DNA of 64,000 nucleotides from Plectrocnemia conspersa (GCA_009617715.1 VTFK01000266.1:124001-188000); one strand, 5' to 3'. Positions 37,635 to 50,889 are shown, counted from the stretch's first letter. Notes: generated from the letters alone by a model not told the origin. Numbers and translations: made by a program.

Positions 37635-40600
37635 TTAAAGATCTTCGTAAGCTTCTCGGGCGTGTTCAGTTTTGATAGACGATCCATTTAAAAAATCTTC
37701 CATGTATTCGTCAGATCCTTTCTTACGATGCTTCTTTTCTTTGTGCTTCTTTTCTTTGGAACGTTCACCATCCTTTTCTTTATGACTCTTATCTTTATCT
37801 TTGGAAGATTTTTTCGACTTCTTGTGTTTTTTCTCTTCCTTTTGCTATTAAAGATAAATAAAAAATATAATAAATCAAAATTAAGACATGAAAAATAAAT
37901 AAATACATACTTTGGATTCCTTTTTAATTTCAGCGCTAGGAGAAACACCTTCTCCTCCTAAAATAAAATTGAAACAATCAATATAAAATTAGTCAAACCA
38001 TAACAATTTAATAATATACCTTCAGGTGAACGTCTCTCACTCGTATTTAACGGCCACGTCGGCGACGAATCATATCCAACCGGTTGATTCAGTTCATATC
38101 CGCTGTCATACTGATCCACTTCCAAATGAGTATCATACGGATACTTATTGTATTCCCTCTCAAATTTAGCTCCATTACTGATCGGCTCTAAGCTTATAGT
38201 TTGAGTTTTATCAACAATTGATTCATCGAAGGGTTGAATGTTCGTTATGAATGGTATTTTATCGGCTTTAGAGGAACTTTTAGGCGTTTCAGTTAAATCT
38301 GTCATTTTTGTGGAGATTTTATTTTTTTTATTCGTGTTGTTATCATCGTCTGATGAAGCAAAATCGTCTTGAATTCCAGTCACTAATGGATTGATACCAT
38401 CTTCGCCTCCGCTAATTGAACAATTACATTAATTAAATAAAATTTGTCATAATTAATTTAATTTGTCATAATTAATTAATATTTATATTTTAGTTTAGTT
38501 TTATTTAATTTGTCATAATTAATTAAAACTTTCAGAAGTTTATGGCCGAGTTTATAATGAGTCTACTCTATATATATATATTAATTTGTTTACTCACCTA
38601 TCGCTATCTAAATTTAAATTAACTGGAATGCTGTAATTTGGCACAACGATTTCGTTTGATGTGAAATTCTTGTTTGTTGGCGATAGATCATCTAAAAAGC
38701 TGTGATCCAAGTCTCCGGGACAAAAATCGTCAATATCGTCTTTGGTTTTGTGTGCAGATTGCGGCATGCTGTTTTATTATTAAAACATGAATTAATTCAA
38801 CAGTATTATAATTTTACAATTTAAATCGCAAAAGTATATACCTTGTAATCTTATCGATATTTGAATTGCTTCTATCATGCAATTTATTAATATTGGACGA
38901 ATTTTTTCCATTGTTATTGTTGTTGATAATTGAGGCAGTGTTTTGACTTAAATCCATGTTTATCGATTGCAATGTTTGTTGTATTTGCTTGTTCGGAATT
39001 ATGCTAGATTGTGCCTATAGAATATATATTGAATTAATAAACGTATAAATTAAAATAAATAATTAAGTATCTTACAAGGGGGTTGATATTCGGAGGTATT
39101 ATCGGCTTTCCAGCTCCCAAAACTATCGAAGGAGATTTATCAGAATTTATTCTAGGAACGTTATTAGTACTGGCTCCGATTTCTTGCTTTCGTTTTGATG
39201 TTAATTTCTCCACAAAGGCTTCATAATCTGTAACCTCCGATTTCTGAATAAAAAAATAAAGCATGTTTTATAAATAATTTGTATTATTTTGATATTAATT
39301 TGAGTTATGGAAATGTGACAAATACTTCAATATCGTCCAGCTCGCTGAATGCATCGCGAGTTTCTTGATTGTTGACCGAAAGCTGATTCAAAAGCGTTGT
39401 TCTTTGCAGTTGCAGGAAGGGAATGTTTAAAAATTTATGTAAGAGTCGTAAACCAAAGCCATTTCGCATTGAAGTTTCTGCGTATCGTAAAGCTCCAGCT
39501 CTGAAATAAAAAACACGTTTAGTTTTGTTAGTCATTCTTAGAGACATCATTTGGTGGGGTTTCCTCCCTTAAATTCGGCCAGAAAAATGCATTTATTTAA
39601 TTAAATATTATGAATCTTAATGAAATCGAAATATTAAAAAAAGCTGAAATGACGTTCTGATTCTAAATCATAAATTCTCGGGTTATCCCTCAAAGAATAT
39701 CTAAAAAACAGTCTCGGACCTATCCCTAAAATATGTCATTTCAGTAAAATCATATCGGAATACATTTTCACTGGTAAATATATATTTTCACTAGTAAAAA
39801 TATAATTTATCTGGCAGGTGCTAGTAAAATTATATGATTTAAACTTATAGTGAAGTTTCCTATAGCGTATGTGTCAGTCCCTCCTATAGCGTAGTTTTTG
39901 TTACTGTTTGTCCCTTGACTTCGCTAGACGTATTCTGTGACGGGCGAAACGCCGCTGCGCTATTACGTTCCAGTTATATTCATCACAATACAGTAAGAAA
40001 ATATTTATTTTTGTATAGCTATGGAATATTGATGATCAAGCAAATCAATGTACACTTTTTTTTATGCATTATGTATACACTTTTCAGGGGGTTTCAATCA
40101 TTCTAATTTTTTATAATAAAACTATTTAATTATTGGTAGCTCTGGAGTTACGCTAGCAACACTGTAGTGGAGTTTTCCTGTGTCCACGTAATAAAATTTG
40201 TCCAATTTTATTAAACGACATGATTTTTTTAATATATAAAAATGTTTGTACCGAGATTGTTTTGCGGTTGTCATAAACAGTTCCACTTGATACTGATTGA
40301 TCTCTCTATGATGATGCATATCACAGTGGTTTCCTAAAATAATTATAGGAATATCTCCAGGAACTGTGGATATCTCACGCTTCACATACTCGAAAGTCCT
40401 ATAATAAAAAGGCATCTTAAATAAATAAAATATGCTTATGAAAGAACACAAAACATACCATGGTTTTGTTATATCCATCATCATAATGACCCCGTTAGCA
40501 TTTACGTAAACGTCCAAAAAGGTTGCGTCCAACGGTGGAGTTTCTAAAGCGTCAAAAGTAGGCGGAATGTTTGAATTGTCGAGCTTTAGATTACTGGAGC

Positions 40601-42005
40601 CTTTCTTCTTCACTCGACCTTTATCTACAACTTCCCAGACTTCGACCTATAATATTAAATAAAAATATATTAGATTCACATGATAAGAACTCAAATTTTT
40701 CATTGACACCGCGCGGGAGTTCTTTGGTCGCTGCAGGCAAAATGAAAAAGAAAGGTTTCGTCATCACAGCAGGGAATTACCCATTACCTACTACAGCTGG
40801 AAATTTCTATTACCTGCATTGCACTTAGCGAACTTAGTACTAAATATCGTCTCTGTTGTATGGCAAAATTTCTCGGAACCTTGGCAAATTTTTATCAAAT
40901 AAAATCTGTCAAACTAAAAACAGTCTTTCGTCAACATTCATAGCCTGTCTATCTTCAGAGGAATCTATCTTCTGTCTATCGTAGGTGAAGATCGAGGAAA
41001 CTTCAAAGTGTGTTTTTAGGAATATTAAGTTGGTTAATATAAAAAAATGTTAAAACCTTAATTTATTCCAATATTTCTAAAGCAATAATTTTTTTAAATA
41101 ATTATACTATTTTTAACATTTTTTTTAAGTTTCTGCGACTCCTGGTGTAGTACACATGTATCAAAGAGTCGGAAAAGAATATCTAGCTTAGTACCCAAAG
41201 TCAAATATTTGGCGGAAGCGTTATGGTCAGCAGCAGGGGTGGGAAACCTGTATACTTGCGATGGTAGTATGAATAGTATATTTTATATTTCAATGTTGGA
41301 ATCCACTTTAATGGATTCTTACTGGAAAATATTTCTAAGCACAGACCACACTACCACACGATTCCAGCAAGAAAACGCGCTGTACCATACTTCAGTAAAA
41401 AGCAGGGGTTGTTTTGCGTCAAAGGGTTATTTATGGGCAAAATTAAAAGTAAATGTCGCCCAACACAATTGCAACAACTACGAGAAAAAAGGTGGGCCAA
41501 CTAAATAATAAAACACTTTAAAGAACCTTTTCACGATTTTTTAAGATATAACACATTTATATGGGTGCCCTATTATTATGGCTAAGCCTGTATATGTTTA
41601 AAGTCACACCTCTAGATTTTCACCTGTTGATATATTATATCAGAGTACACTTACTTTTATAATATGTTCAGTGTCTTTATATTTCCAATGAATCGGAGCC
41701 ACTTGTATTTGATCAGTTGGTTGATATTCCTCGATGAATGGTCCACCTTGAAGTCTTTGCAATAAACAAGACTTTCCAACGTTTCTATCTCCTTTGATTA
41801 ATATTTTCACTGTAAAAAAATATATAATAAATTTGTCATTAAAACAACGTATTTGTACACTTTAATATTATTAAAATAAAATATTCTCACTGTTATAATC
41901 AACACCTCTAGAAAATTTCTTTTGTAAAGAAGACGACATAGGAGATGGCGCATTTGATTTTTTGCCATCTCCAGGCTTAGTAAATCGGCTCAATACAGAA
42001 AACAT
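37635..42005 (-). CDS. Rabl6: RABL6 (Rab-like protein 6) atypical GTPase, 11 exons, 646 residues
   Basis: Exons in transcript order: 42005-41891, 41809-41655, 40646-40459, 40398-40252, 39500-39326, 39243-39076, 39014-38842, 38768-38598, 38411-38020, 37957-37911 and 37844-37635 (stop TAA). All are GT..AG with matching phase, and the total is divisible by three. The N-terminus MFSVLSRF and the P-loop GDRNVGKS (45-52) match the family. The usual DxxG is replaced by VWEVVDKG, and the base-specificity NKxD by NHCD (176-179), a divergence shared with human RABL6. LRYAETSMRNGFGL, LHKFLNIPFLQLQR, DHSFLDDLSP, INPLVTGIQDD and a Lys-rich tail ending YEDL are conserved family blocks. RABL6 is a large Rab-like GTPase linked to cell-cycle control in mammals; its insect role is unknown. 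Confidence 0.95.
39660..39852 (+). repeat. Dispersed repeat family A, truncated copy in RABL6 intron 4
   Basis: CTCGGGTTATCCCTCAAAGA, then ATATGTCATTTCAGTAAAATC, TTTTCACTAGTAAAAATATA and ATTTATCTGGCAG follow the same order as one end of copy 2 read in reverse. Only this end is present. The following 50 bp contain a small duplication (TCCTATAGCGTA twice). Confidence 0.6.
41205..41500 (+). pseudogene. Tc1/mariner transposase fragment in RABL6 intron 2
   Basis: A 99-residue frame, antisense to RABL6, contains VGNLYTCDGSMNSIFYISML and then FQQENALYHTSVK. Tc1-like transposases have G.G.L..IDG.MN...Y..IL and FQQDNAPCHT at these positions, so the segment covers part of the DDE catalytic core. The second catalytic Asp is Glu here and APC has become ALY, which indicates loss of function. 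No inverted terminal repeats were found, so only an internal fragment remains. Confidence 0.75.
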
Positions 42006-44848
42006 ATTGACTTCTGAAAAATGTTGAATTATATTTTAAACAATCAAATCGTCGTATCGTACTAAAAATCAGTGCATTCAATATTGAATCGGTATAGAAT
42101 ATGATTAATATATCTGATAACATTTTATTATTAACAGATTATTTATCAATATGTTGACACTTTCGGCTGAGATAAATTGCATTGTGACATAAGATTTACC
42201 TTGTCAATCAGATTTGTTTTTCAGTTTAATTGTTATTGAATCGATTCGCATGACATACGGTTTGTAATAAGAATAAGGTCATTGATGAATCTGAAAGTTC
42301 ACGCTCGATAGACGCTTGGCATTTGACATTTTATACGATGTTGCCATATTAAAAATAAAAATTGAGGAGTCATTAGAAACACATAGCGTTATGGCCAAAT
42401 TAAATTAAATTTTAAATTGATTTCTACTAGGTATTAAATATTTATAATGAATTATGGAAAACGATCGAAACTAAAATAAATAAAATGATTTTTACTACAT
42501 ATTTGTGTATTTTCACATATTAGAGTAAATAAAAAAATAAATTAGATATAAACTCACCAATTTTAATTTTTTTTCTTTCTCGCTTTAATATTTTCCAAAT
42601 CACTAATACGTTTTTTAAGCTCCATTTTCAATGCTTGTTTGTATTCAATGGCCAGCATGCGAGATTATCCGATTGTATGTCTTTTATAATCTTTCAATAC
42701 TCGTTTAGTTTATGAAAGAATACAAAATAATGAAAACGCTACAGGAACTTCTATAAATTCATTTTCTAAGCAAGTGTATTTCGTGATTAATAATTCTAAA
42801 AATTATCTTACGGACATATTTTCAGTAAGGCCTTTTTCTATAATGTAGTTACGCAAATGAACATGGCATTAAACAATTTTTCTAAATATTTGTTTCAGAT
42901 TTATTTTTGATATTGCGAGGTTCAAGAAAACTGAAATAGTTTTTTACTAACTGTATTCCTTGAGAGCGATTTTTAAATTGAACGTATACCTTGTCAATAA
43001 CATTATAAAATACTTTAACTCTGATTAATGTTACTATTTTTAAATCGGTAGTTAGACGCTAACTAATCAGCACATTTTATGATATTTTGCCATTTCATTC
43101 GCCTCTGATTTTTTTTCATAAAAATTTCCAAATTTACTTATATTTCATGTATACGATGTAATACCAAAGTAGTTTAGGCTAAAATAAGATCTAGCTTCTG
43201 CAATGTTTTTTAACCATAATTTATTTCACCCATCACTTTAAATAAAAGTATATATATATATATATATATAAATACGAAGTTAAAAGTTATCATTTTTTTT
43301 TATTCGGATTAATTTTTCGCAACGCAAAGAGAATGTTCATAACCATTGGTTTCTGAGTGTGGCGCCGATATTCTTAACAAGTACCTTATATTGTGTATGC
43401 TGTTTTAATTTTCGAAATTTTTATATTGATAATTCTTTTTTGTACATCGAGTGTTTAGATATTTAGGCCCCCATGCTTTGCATGACTGCTATTAGGTAGC
43501 TACGCCACGGAAGGGCAAAAACTTTATTCCATACTTGAGAATTAAATCTGTATCACTATATCAATAGTACATGAGAGAATTATTAGTTTTTTTTTAATGT
43601 ATTATCTGATCTATCCAACACAGCGGATTTTTTTATTTACGAATTTAAGAATTTCCAGCAAGTTTTCTGCATTAATGGTCTTGTAATGCGTTTGTAGGTG
43701 GGTTTCGACATTGAAACCGCGCTGACCAACATTTCAGCTCTCTCTCTCGATTGGTTATCTATATTGCTTCCGTTAATTTCATAAAACATATAATGCGCGC
43801 TTATTATTCGACTATTCCTGCCCAAATCAAAAACTTTTTTGATTAGTATATGGCCTTCGTTTAGAAAAACATTTATAAAATAATCACGTTTAAAGAAAAC
43901 TTTCTGTAATAAAATTATTATGAACAAACAATTTTGTTTTCGCGAAATGTGTTCAACTTTCACTCACTATACACATCTTAACCAAGTACAATTACAGACT
44001 GACCTGCAATCAGATTTATTCGACGATTGCAACGATCTGCAATGAAAGGCTTGAACATCCAACTTATTCACTTTATCTTTGAACTGTTTAAATAGCAAGG
44101 GAAGGGGAGAAGGTCAAAGATAAAAAAAATATTTAAGGTTTTCTTTTGACATATACGGGAAATAGAATGGATAATGTGAAATGCTTTCTGGAAATAAATT
44201 AATTATTAAATTATATGTATATCTTTATTAACAAATAAAGTATTGATTTCACATTCACAGACAAAATTACACAAGAACACGATTTTATTGTTTTAGTTCA
44301 AAGAAAAGCATTGACTAAAAAAAATCACAAAACTAAACAATAAATAGCAAACCATTACTTTTATATTGTTATAAATAATCACACATTTAATACTTTCCTT
44401 TTCGAGGAATATAAATAAAATTATGAGCATTAGGCAAATCTGCCTATACGCAACCAAATATTATTAAATTAACTATTTGATTATCAATTATATCAAAATA
44501 TTCAATAAAAAGAAACCACATTCACACTATCGCAAAACGCGAAATTTAGCCCATTCAATACTGAGTATATATCGACAATCTTATCAAATTAAGAAAAACT
44601 ATTCTCCATTCAAATGATAAATACTTAACAAAAAATGTGATAAGGAAAATAACCGATGATTGTTAATAAACTAATTTGTAGACCTATTGTCAAAATGAAT
44701 AAAAACTTGTGTATAATCCAATCACGGGAATGTCTACAAAGGCAAATTAATCGACCACAGCTAAAGTTAAATGTAAATTAATTAAGATAACTGAGATTCT
44801 ATATGTAAATAAAATGTCAGTAAATACGTGAATGGTTTTTCAGCATTT
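42006..44848. other. Spacer between RABL6 promoter and the RRM gene 3'UTR
   Basis: No supported gene. 42006-42350 should contain the RABL6 promoter and 5'UTR. 43249-43271 is a TA microsatellite. 43461-43520 (TAGGCCCCCATGCTTTGCAT to GTAGCTACGCCACGG) looks like a hAT-type transposon terminus read from the minus strand. A 108-residue minus frame at 43637-43963 has no recognisable motif. About 44210-44848 is probable 3'UTR of the RRM gene; TTTATT at 44224-44229 is a candidate minus-strand polyadenylation signal. Confidence 0.6.
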
Positions 44849-47800
44849 TTAATATTGGTAGGACCAATCGTTTTGTTTCCTTCTCTTGAATGGCCTCTCG
44901 TCCATGGTGTTGTCTCTGAAGTTTCCATTACCCTGCAAGAACACAATCGAGGCAATGTACATAATGTATTATTATGCAGTCTATATTATTAGGAGTAATA
45001 AATTACCCAATTGTTATAAGACATAGAACCAGCGTTGCCACCAAAGTTACGGGGTCCCCTGAATCCGAGCGGCGGACCACCGTCCCATGTATTGTACCCA
45101 CCACCGATGGGCTGGTTTCTTGGGCCACCACCGCGGCCAATTCCACCTCTGCCTCCCCGTTTTCCACCAGCGGGATTTCCCCTCTTGCTGGGAGGAGCGT
45201 TCTTTTTGTTCTTCTAAAAAACGACATTTTAATTTAACGTTCAGTAACTTTTGTTATATTGTGATTTGATTATGTATACCTTTTGAGGAGCCTCTTGACC
45301 TTGACCGCGCCGTTGAAGAACAACTTGCATATTGTTAATTAACAATGATCCAGTCAAAGACAATGCCTTTTTAGCGCCCTCTTCGTCCTCAAATTCGACA
45401 AACGCTGAAAATATAAATATTCGTAGTATATTGCTTAAAAAATTGTTTTAGTAAATAACTACTCGTAAAAGTAGTGACATAATAAAACGTATATTATATC
45501 GCAATTTTATACACAATTTTGCGATATAATTAATTTTAATAAGTCAACGTATATTGAAATTAATAACATATATAAAATATACATATATTTAATTAAATAA
45601 AACTTCAATGTGTTTTGTAAGTTCTATTATCTCTAAGGTTGACTGAAATTTTATATTAAAATGTTATTCACTCGCTCTTCGTATCCATAATATAAAAAAA
45701 ATCAAACCATAGGAGTTCATCATTCATCAATCGCCACATTTGTTTTATATATTTTAATAAGTTATATTTTATATGATTATAACATGACACAATTATGATC
45801 ATTTGATAAATTATAAAATGATAATAGTTAAAAAAAGGTACACAACACAAAATTTTTAGTTTCTATTTATATATATTTTAAAACATGACACGTTATATTT
45901 ATTAGTCATTAAAAAAAACTTATCTACTATATATATATATATATATATTTATATACATATATAAAAAATAAAGTAACAATATAAACTCATCATTTCAACA
46001 ATTATATGTATATTAATTTTGAATAAGTGAAATTGAAAAGGACGATACCTGTGGGGCGTGCTGGTATTTTAACAATATCTTTGATGGCGCCACAAGGAGA
46101 TAGTAATCGATGAAGGCACTCCTTGGCTATGACGTAAGGGAGGTTGTTTACCACAACCGTGTGTTCACCTGCCCTCAGAATGTCTATTTCAATGGGGTTA
46201 CCACCCAACATGGTGCCCCTTTCAGCCAATGCCTGTGTGGTTTGTTCAAATTTATGTCGACATTATAATGCGTCCAACGTTTGCGCCCGACGATTGACTC
46301 GCCGGGGGGCATTGCAATGTTTGAAGCGACAAAATAAATGGTTTGAGCCGCCGTTAAGCGGCTCGATTAATGACATTGTAGTTAAAATTAACCGCAAACG
46401 AATCATATCATTAAATTAACAGTAAGTAAAATTCTCAACTCTATTTCGATAAAACATTATGTTCCATTCATCAACAACCATATCTCAACATACCTGCATT
46501 TTAAGTAATAGAAAAATAAACAGCAATAAAGGAGCTCTTTCTAAATCTTCTCTATTGATGTATCATTAAAACAAAATTAGTATATTTAAAACCCTATGGA
46601 CGCGTTAATCAAAAATAAATATAAAATTGTTTTTTGAAAAAATCCAAATTTTACCTGGTACTGATTTTTTTAAATTTTATTTATTTGAAATTAAATTTTA
46701 TATTTATTCACCAAAAAGTTTTTTCTTAAAATCATTTTTTTTTGTTTTTGCATCAAGAGATAAAAAAATCATTCAGGCGTCTTTAGTGGATTTACGCGTT
46801 CAAAGGGTTAAATATGTCACATATGTAACAAAAAAACTTAGGGAAAAGTTCATTTCAAGCATTTTATTTTTTACCACTAGATTTACGGAACCTGTCAAAT
46901 CGACTGGTTTCTGATTTGATTTTTGACATTATTTTTATTTTTGGAAACGTCTTACGACTTTATACCCATAAACCTAGTGATTAAATATGCTTTAAATTAG
47001 TTTTACTAAAGAGAGTATTTTGTACATGTGCAAAATTGAGTTTGTTATTGAAAAAAAAACAACCTACACGAGGGTTTTTTAAATCTAAATTAGATCTGGA
47101 TAATCCAATTGGATTTGAACCAAAATTATTTAAGTGCATATCATAAATTATATGCATATATCGTATGTTTTAAAATAATAGCAAATTATTACTGAAATAA
47201 ATTAAAAATTACTTTTTCTATTGCAAATAATGATGTATGCAAATTTGATCACAATAAAATCAATGTTTATAAAATATTTGTACTAAGAACACACACCAGA
47301 TTTTCAATAATGTTATTGTGACGAGCACATCATAATATACATTAAAAGCTTAAAGAGGAAAACCTAAAAACATTTTACTATTTATAACCATCACAAAATA
47401 TGTAATAACCAATTTTATAGTAAACAGGAAATTCTACTCAATTATTGAATAAAACTTCACATCATTCACTCATTCACGTCGAAAACATACAAAATACAGT
47501 ACAAGCATACATTCAAACGGCAAAATGAATTCTACTGCATAAAATAGTCTTAGCATTCACGATTGCATATTAAAGCAAAAATGAATACAAATTACCCCAA
47601 TTTACACGAGCATAAAAAATATCACTTGCATAATTTACTCTATTTTGTGTATATAGTAAAAATTCAACATATTTAAATATCTAAATTTGTTTTGCAATTA
47701 TTCTATTTACCGCATCCGAAGACTCAGTCGATTCGAAATTTACGTAAGCAGTAAGAGTAGGCTCAACCGTGTCGAAATAAATCGGGATTCCGCCACGTCT

Positions 47801-48139
47801 GCAATATTAAAACAAGCGTTAATATCATAGAAAAATTAAACAATCTATTCATTCTAGACAAATTACTTACTTGACATAAGTTATTTGGCCGTATTTACTG
47901 AAAAGCTTTCTTAGTTCCTCTTCGTACGTAAACAACATACTAGCTGGCATATTTCTAACGATCATAGTCTTGCCGCTAGGATGTATGCGTTTCCCTTTGC
48001 CGTCGAGGCCTTCGGTGTCAGCTTTCACATCTTCCTCGATGACAGGTGCGTCGCCGTCGCCGTTCTTTTGAACTTCTTCGACTTTTACTTCAATCTCTTG
48101 TTTTGTTGTCACCTTATCGGTATTGGTTTCAGTCGACAT
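44849..48139 (-). CDS. Two-RRM, RGG-tailed RNA-binding protein, 6 exons, 318 residues
   Basis: Exons in transcript order: 48139-47871, 47798-47711, 46232-46049, 45404-45280, 45213-45007 and 44932-44849 (stop TAA). All are GT..AG, in phase. The product opens with an acidic, low-complexity region (1-50). RRM1 follows, with RNP2 MIVRNM near 59 and RNP1 TAYVNF near 108. RRM2 has RNP2 VVVNNL near 143 and RNP1 AFVEFED near 181. After that come a Lys-rich stretch, a Gly/Arg RGG region (KRGGRGGIGRGGG) and a basic end (RPFKRRKQ) before DWSYQY. The RGG and basic segments suggest nuclear RNA binding. I do not recognise the specific orthologue and give no symbol. Confidence 0.9.
46233..47710. other. RRM gene intron 2 (about 1.5 kb)
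   Basis: The intron is AT-rich with no internal exon recognised. It contains the piggyBac-like MITE at 46586-46811. A GC-richer patch at 46260-46360 (TTGCGCCCGACGATTGACTC and GAGCCGCCGTTAAGCGGCTC) lies just upstream of the third exon. It includes a hairpin, GAGCCGCCGTTAAGCGGCTC, which could affect splicing or be a transposon remnant. Confidence 0.6.
46586..46811. mobile_element. piggyBac-like MITE in the RRM gene (226 bp)
   Basis: The left end is TTAAAACCCTATGGACGCG and the right end is CGCGTTCAAAGGGTTAA. The inverted termini pair ACCCTATGGACGCG against ACCCTTTGAACGCG, and both sides carry TTAA. The interior is T-rich and non-coding despite a 95-residue open frame over the right half. It belongs to the CCCTTT-ended group found elsewhere in the window. 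Confidence 0.5.
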
Positions 48140-48734
48140 TATGACAAAATCTGACGTCTACTTTACAATAACCTGAATAATAAAAAATTGTAATGGTTAT
48201 GATTATTTGATGCAAGTTTATTCATACAATTTGCACATATTGTCAGTTTAAATAAGACCGTAAATTTGAGATTTTTATACATAATAACTGATGATGGGCA
48301 ATATTTTTATGTCAAAGAGAGCTGGAAGTTAAATCTCGTATATAAATTGTTAAATAACTATTGTAATTCTGTGCTTCGGCCGTGGCTTCTTAAATGTTAT
48401 GTTACACATTGTATTTTTTAGCCCAAAATAGATTAATGTTATTAATAAACATTAGGTTGATTGATAAGTAAAGGCGTTTGAAATTTGTTGGCATATACGT
48501 ATATATGCTCTTTCGACTTTTAACTCTTAGAATTCGCAAGGCGCATCTAGAGCATCATCAATATGGGTCGGTACACTCTCAAGGCGTGCCTGGTTTTTTT
48601 CCAGACAGCCCTCAATATTTTAAGATGGGATTTTTATAATATTTTAAGGTTTTCTAACACTAAGGGGTGTGACTTCGCAGCCAGAAAGACGCCGTTGGAA
48701 AATGGTAATAATTTATTAGTTAATATTACATATA

Positions 48735-48900
48735 TTGTTTAGGGGGCGTAGCCCTAGGGGTGATTGACCTCGCGGCCTATGAGACTATTCGGTGAATCCT
48801 ATTAGATTTTATTAAGTTATAATTACAATTTTGACTATGGACGATTAGCGGCGTGACGTGTCTTGCGATGATGGTGTGCAGGTGATGATGTCTCAGGGCT
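48735..48900. repeat. GC-rich repeat family C, copy 1
   Basis: GGGGGCGTAGCCCTAGGG, CCTCGCGGCCTATGAGACT, GGTGAATCCTATTAGA and then GTGCAGGTGATGATG are matched in order by 50890-51200. The pair may be the ends (for example LTRs or leader regions) of one element or two copies of a family. The GC-rich block from here to about 50160 has no matching protein signature. Confidence 0.45.
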
Positions 48901-50419
48901 CTATGGCTGCGTGCGGCGAGTGTCAGGAGTGATCTGCAGGTTTGTCGGTGAGGGCGCGTGGCTGGTTCCTCCGGATGGCTGCTGGTAGATCTTGGCTCTC
49001 TGGTGACGTCTCTTGTCTCGTGCCTCAGCCGTCTCGTATCTCGGATCGTCTGCCTTGGGCTGTCTCTTGGTCGTCTGTCGTGGATCAACTGGCTTCTCCT
49101 TGTCGGAGTCCGGGCTTATATTCTTTGGGGGATGCACGCTTGCTGGCCAATCACGATTGTGCGTCAATCTCCTAGCCAATCGCTGGAGTCGCTTCGTAGA
49201 ATTCGAGAAATCGGATGTTGCATATTTGAAAGCGAGTTTTTTTGCTTGTCCAGACTTTCGAATTCTACGGAAAGGGTTTGCTGTTGTGATGATTAATTGC
49301 ATCCGTACCGTTTAGTCACAAAAGGGATTCTCTTAACGACCCGTGTTGTGTGGTCAAAAGAAATCCCTCTTGTGCCATGATATTTGTCTTATTGTAATGC
49401 ATGAATGTTTTTGGTCACGGTCATCAACAATGAGACAATTGCCCTTTTTTGTGAGTGTAACTATTCGTGGTGGTCGCCACAATTGCGACAAACAATCGTG
49501 GCAAGTATCGTTATTCTCCGAGCGGTAGTGGAGAAGCTAGCAAAGGGATGATGTCCAGTGGATGCTTCTCAGAGGTATTATAGTTGTGGTAGTGAGTGAA
49601 GTGAAGGTTTGTTCTCCCTGCTGCGGTGATAATCTGGTGGAGTCCCTCTCTGGTCTCGGGCCGTATCTGGCAGTGTCTCCTCTCGGGCCATGTCAAACCT
49701 CTTCTCAATGGAGACCAGCCTATCAAAGTATCAAGGGTTGAAAAGCTCGCTGACAAATCACAAGTATGCAACGACCATCCAGCTAATTGTTACACTCGTT
49801 TCTTCAATCAACGAAATATGTATACGCCTCTATAAAATGACATTTGCTTAATGGACATCCTTCCGAGGTCGAATGGTGCAACAGGAAAATTGTAGCTTTG
49901 CGGTGCTTTTTGTCTTCCAGTGATATATTGTTTTCAGTGCCCGTTTCGCAACAAAGAAATATTCTTTCAATGCATCCGAGAATAATTGCCTGTTATTTAT
50001 GTGAAACATTTTTTCTGGACATAACGAGAGCTTTTGTGTGGTCCCAACTTAACACTTTATTGTCTAGTTTATCCATATTAGTATGGATGATCATTCTTGG
50101 TTACCGTAATTATTGTGCGAGTTTCAATAATAAGATCCCCACAATATTATAAATATCGAATTATTTATTGTTTAATAATTTCCCGTCGTAGCTAGAATAC
50201 AGCTGCAGGGATTATTTTTATCACGTTTTGGGTGTCTAAGGTTTGCTATCGCTTGCGGGACCGGTTGGTGATCGATGTTTTAACGGCCACTATTGTTTTT
50301 CGTCAGTTTTAATAGTGACAATAGTGATGATAAAATAATAACTCAAACACGCGACGTCACTTCCAGAAATCGAAAGATTGTAAGGGTAATAAATTAAGTG
50401 GCCAGAATAAAAATCCAAT

Positions 50420-50625
50420 CTTGGTCATAATTATATTATTCAGGGTCAGAATAAATAGCAAATGGTTAGAACAAAAATAGCATATGGTCAGAATAAAAAT
50501 ATAAAATGGTCAGAATTATACTATTCAGGGTCAGAATAAACTCCAAATGGTTAGAACAAAAATAGCATATGGTAAGAATAAAAATATAAGATGGTCAGAA
50601 TTAAAATAATGAATGGTCATAATCA
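50420..50625. repeat. Higher-order tandem repeat, 85-bp unit built from about 20-bp subunits
   Basis: CAGGGTCAGAATAAA occurs at 50441 and 50526, and the stretch after it (AAATGGTTAGAACAAAAATA, GCATATGGT, AGAATAAAAATATAA, ATGGTCAGAATT) is repeated almost exactly, giving a period of 85 bp. Within each unit, variants of ATGGTCAGAATAAAAA recur about every 20 bp. The array has just over two large units and degraded flanks. Confidence 0.85.
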
Positions 50626-50889
50626 GGGTTTGAACCGGAACTGAACGGAAAACAACTGTAATTTTTGTCAGATTGAAAACTAAAAAATATTAGTTTATTT
50701 TGGTTCAGTACAGTTCAAACAAGCGCTTAGCTAAAGTGACCAGTTTATATATGTTTCGTTTAATAAATTATATAATTAAATAAATTACATCTAGTTCTAA
50801 TTATGGTTCGGTGACAGTTGATCTTCCAAAGTTTGGTCCAAGTAATTACATTTATCAGCATTTGTGAAAATTATAAATATACAATATTT

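Noticed and set aside
43637..43963. 108-codon minus frame between RABL6 and the RRM gene
   Set aside because: AT-biased peptide without a motif; adjacent to a transposon-like terminus, so most likely non-genic.
48777..49302. Arg/Thr-rich minus frames of 103 and 133 codons and plus frames of about 100 codons
   Set aside because: Open in several frames at once because the block is GC-rich; no domain recognised. Treated as part of a worn mobile element.
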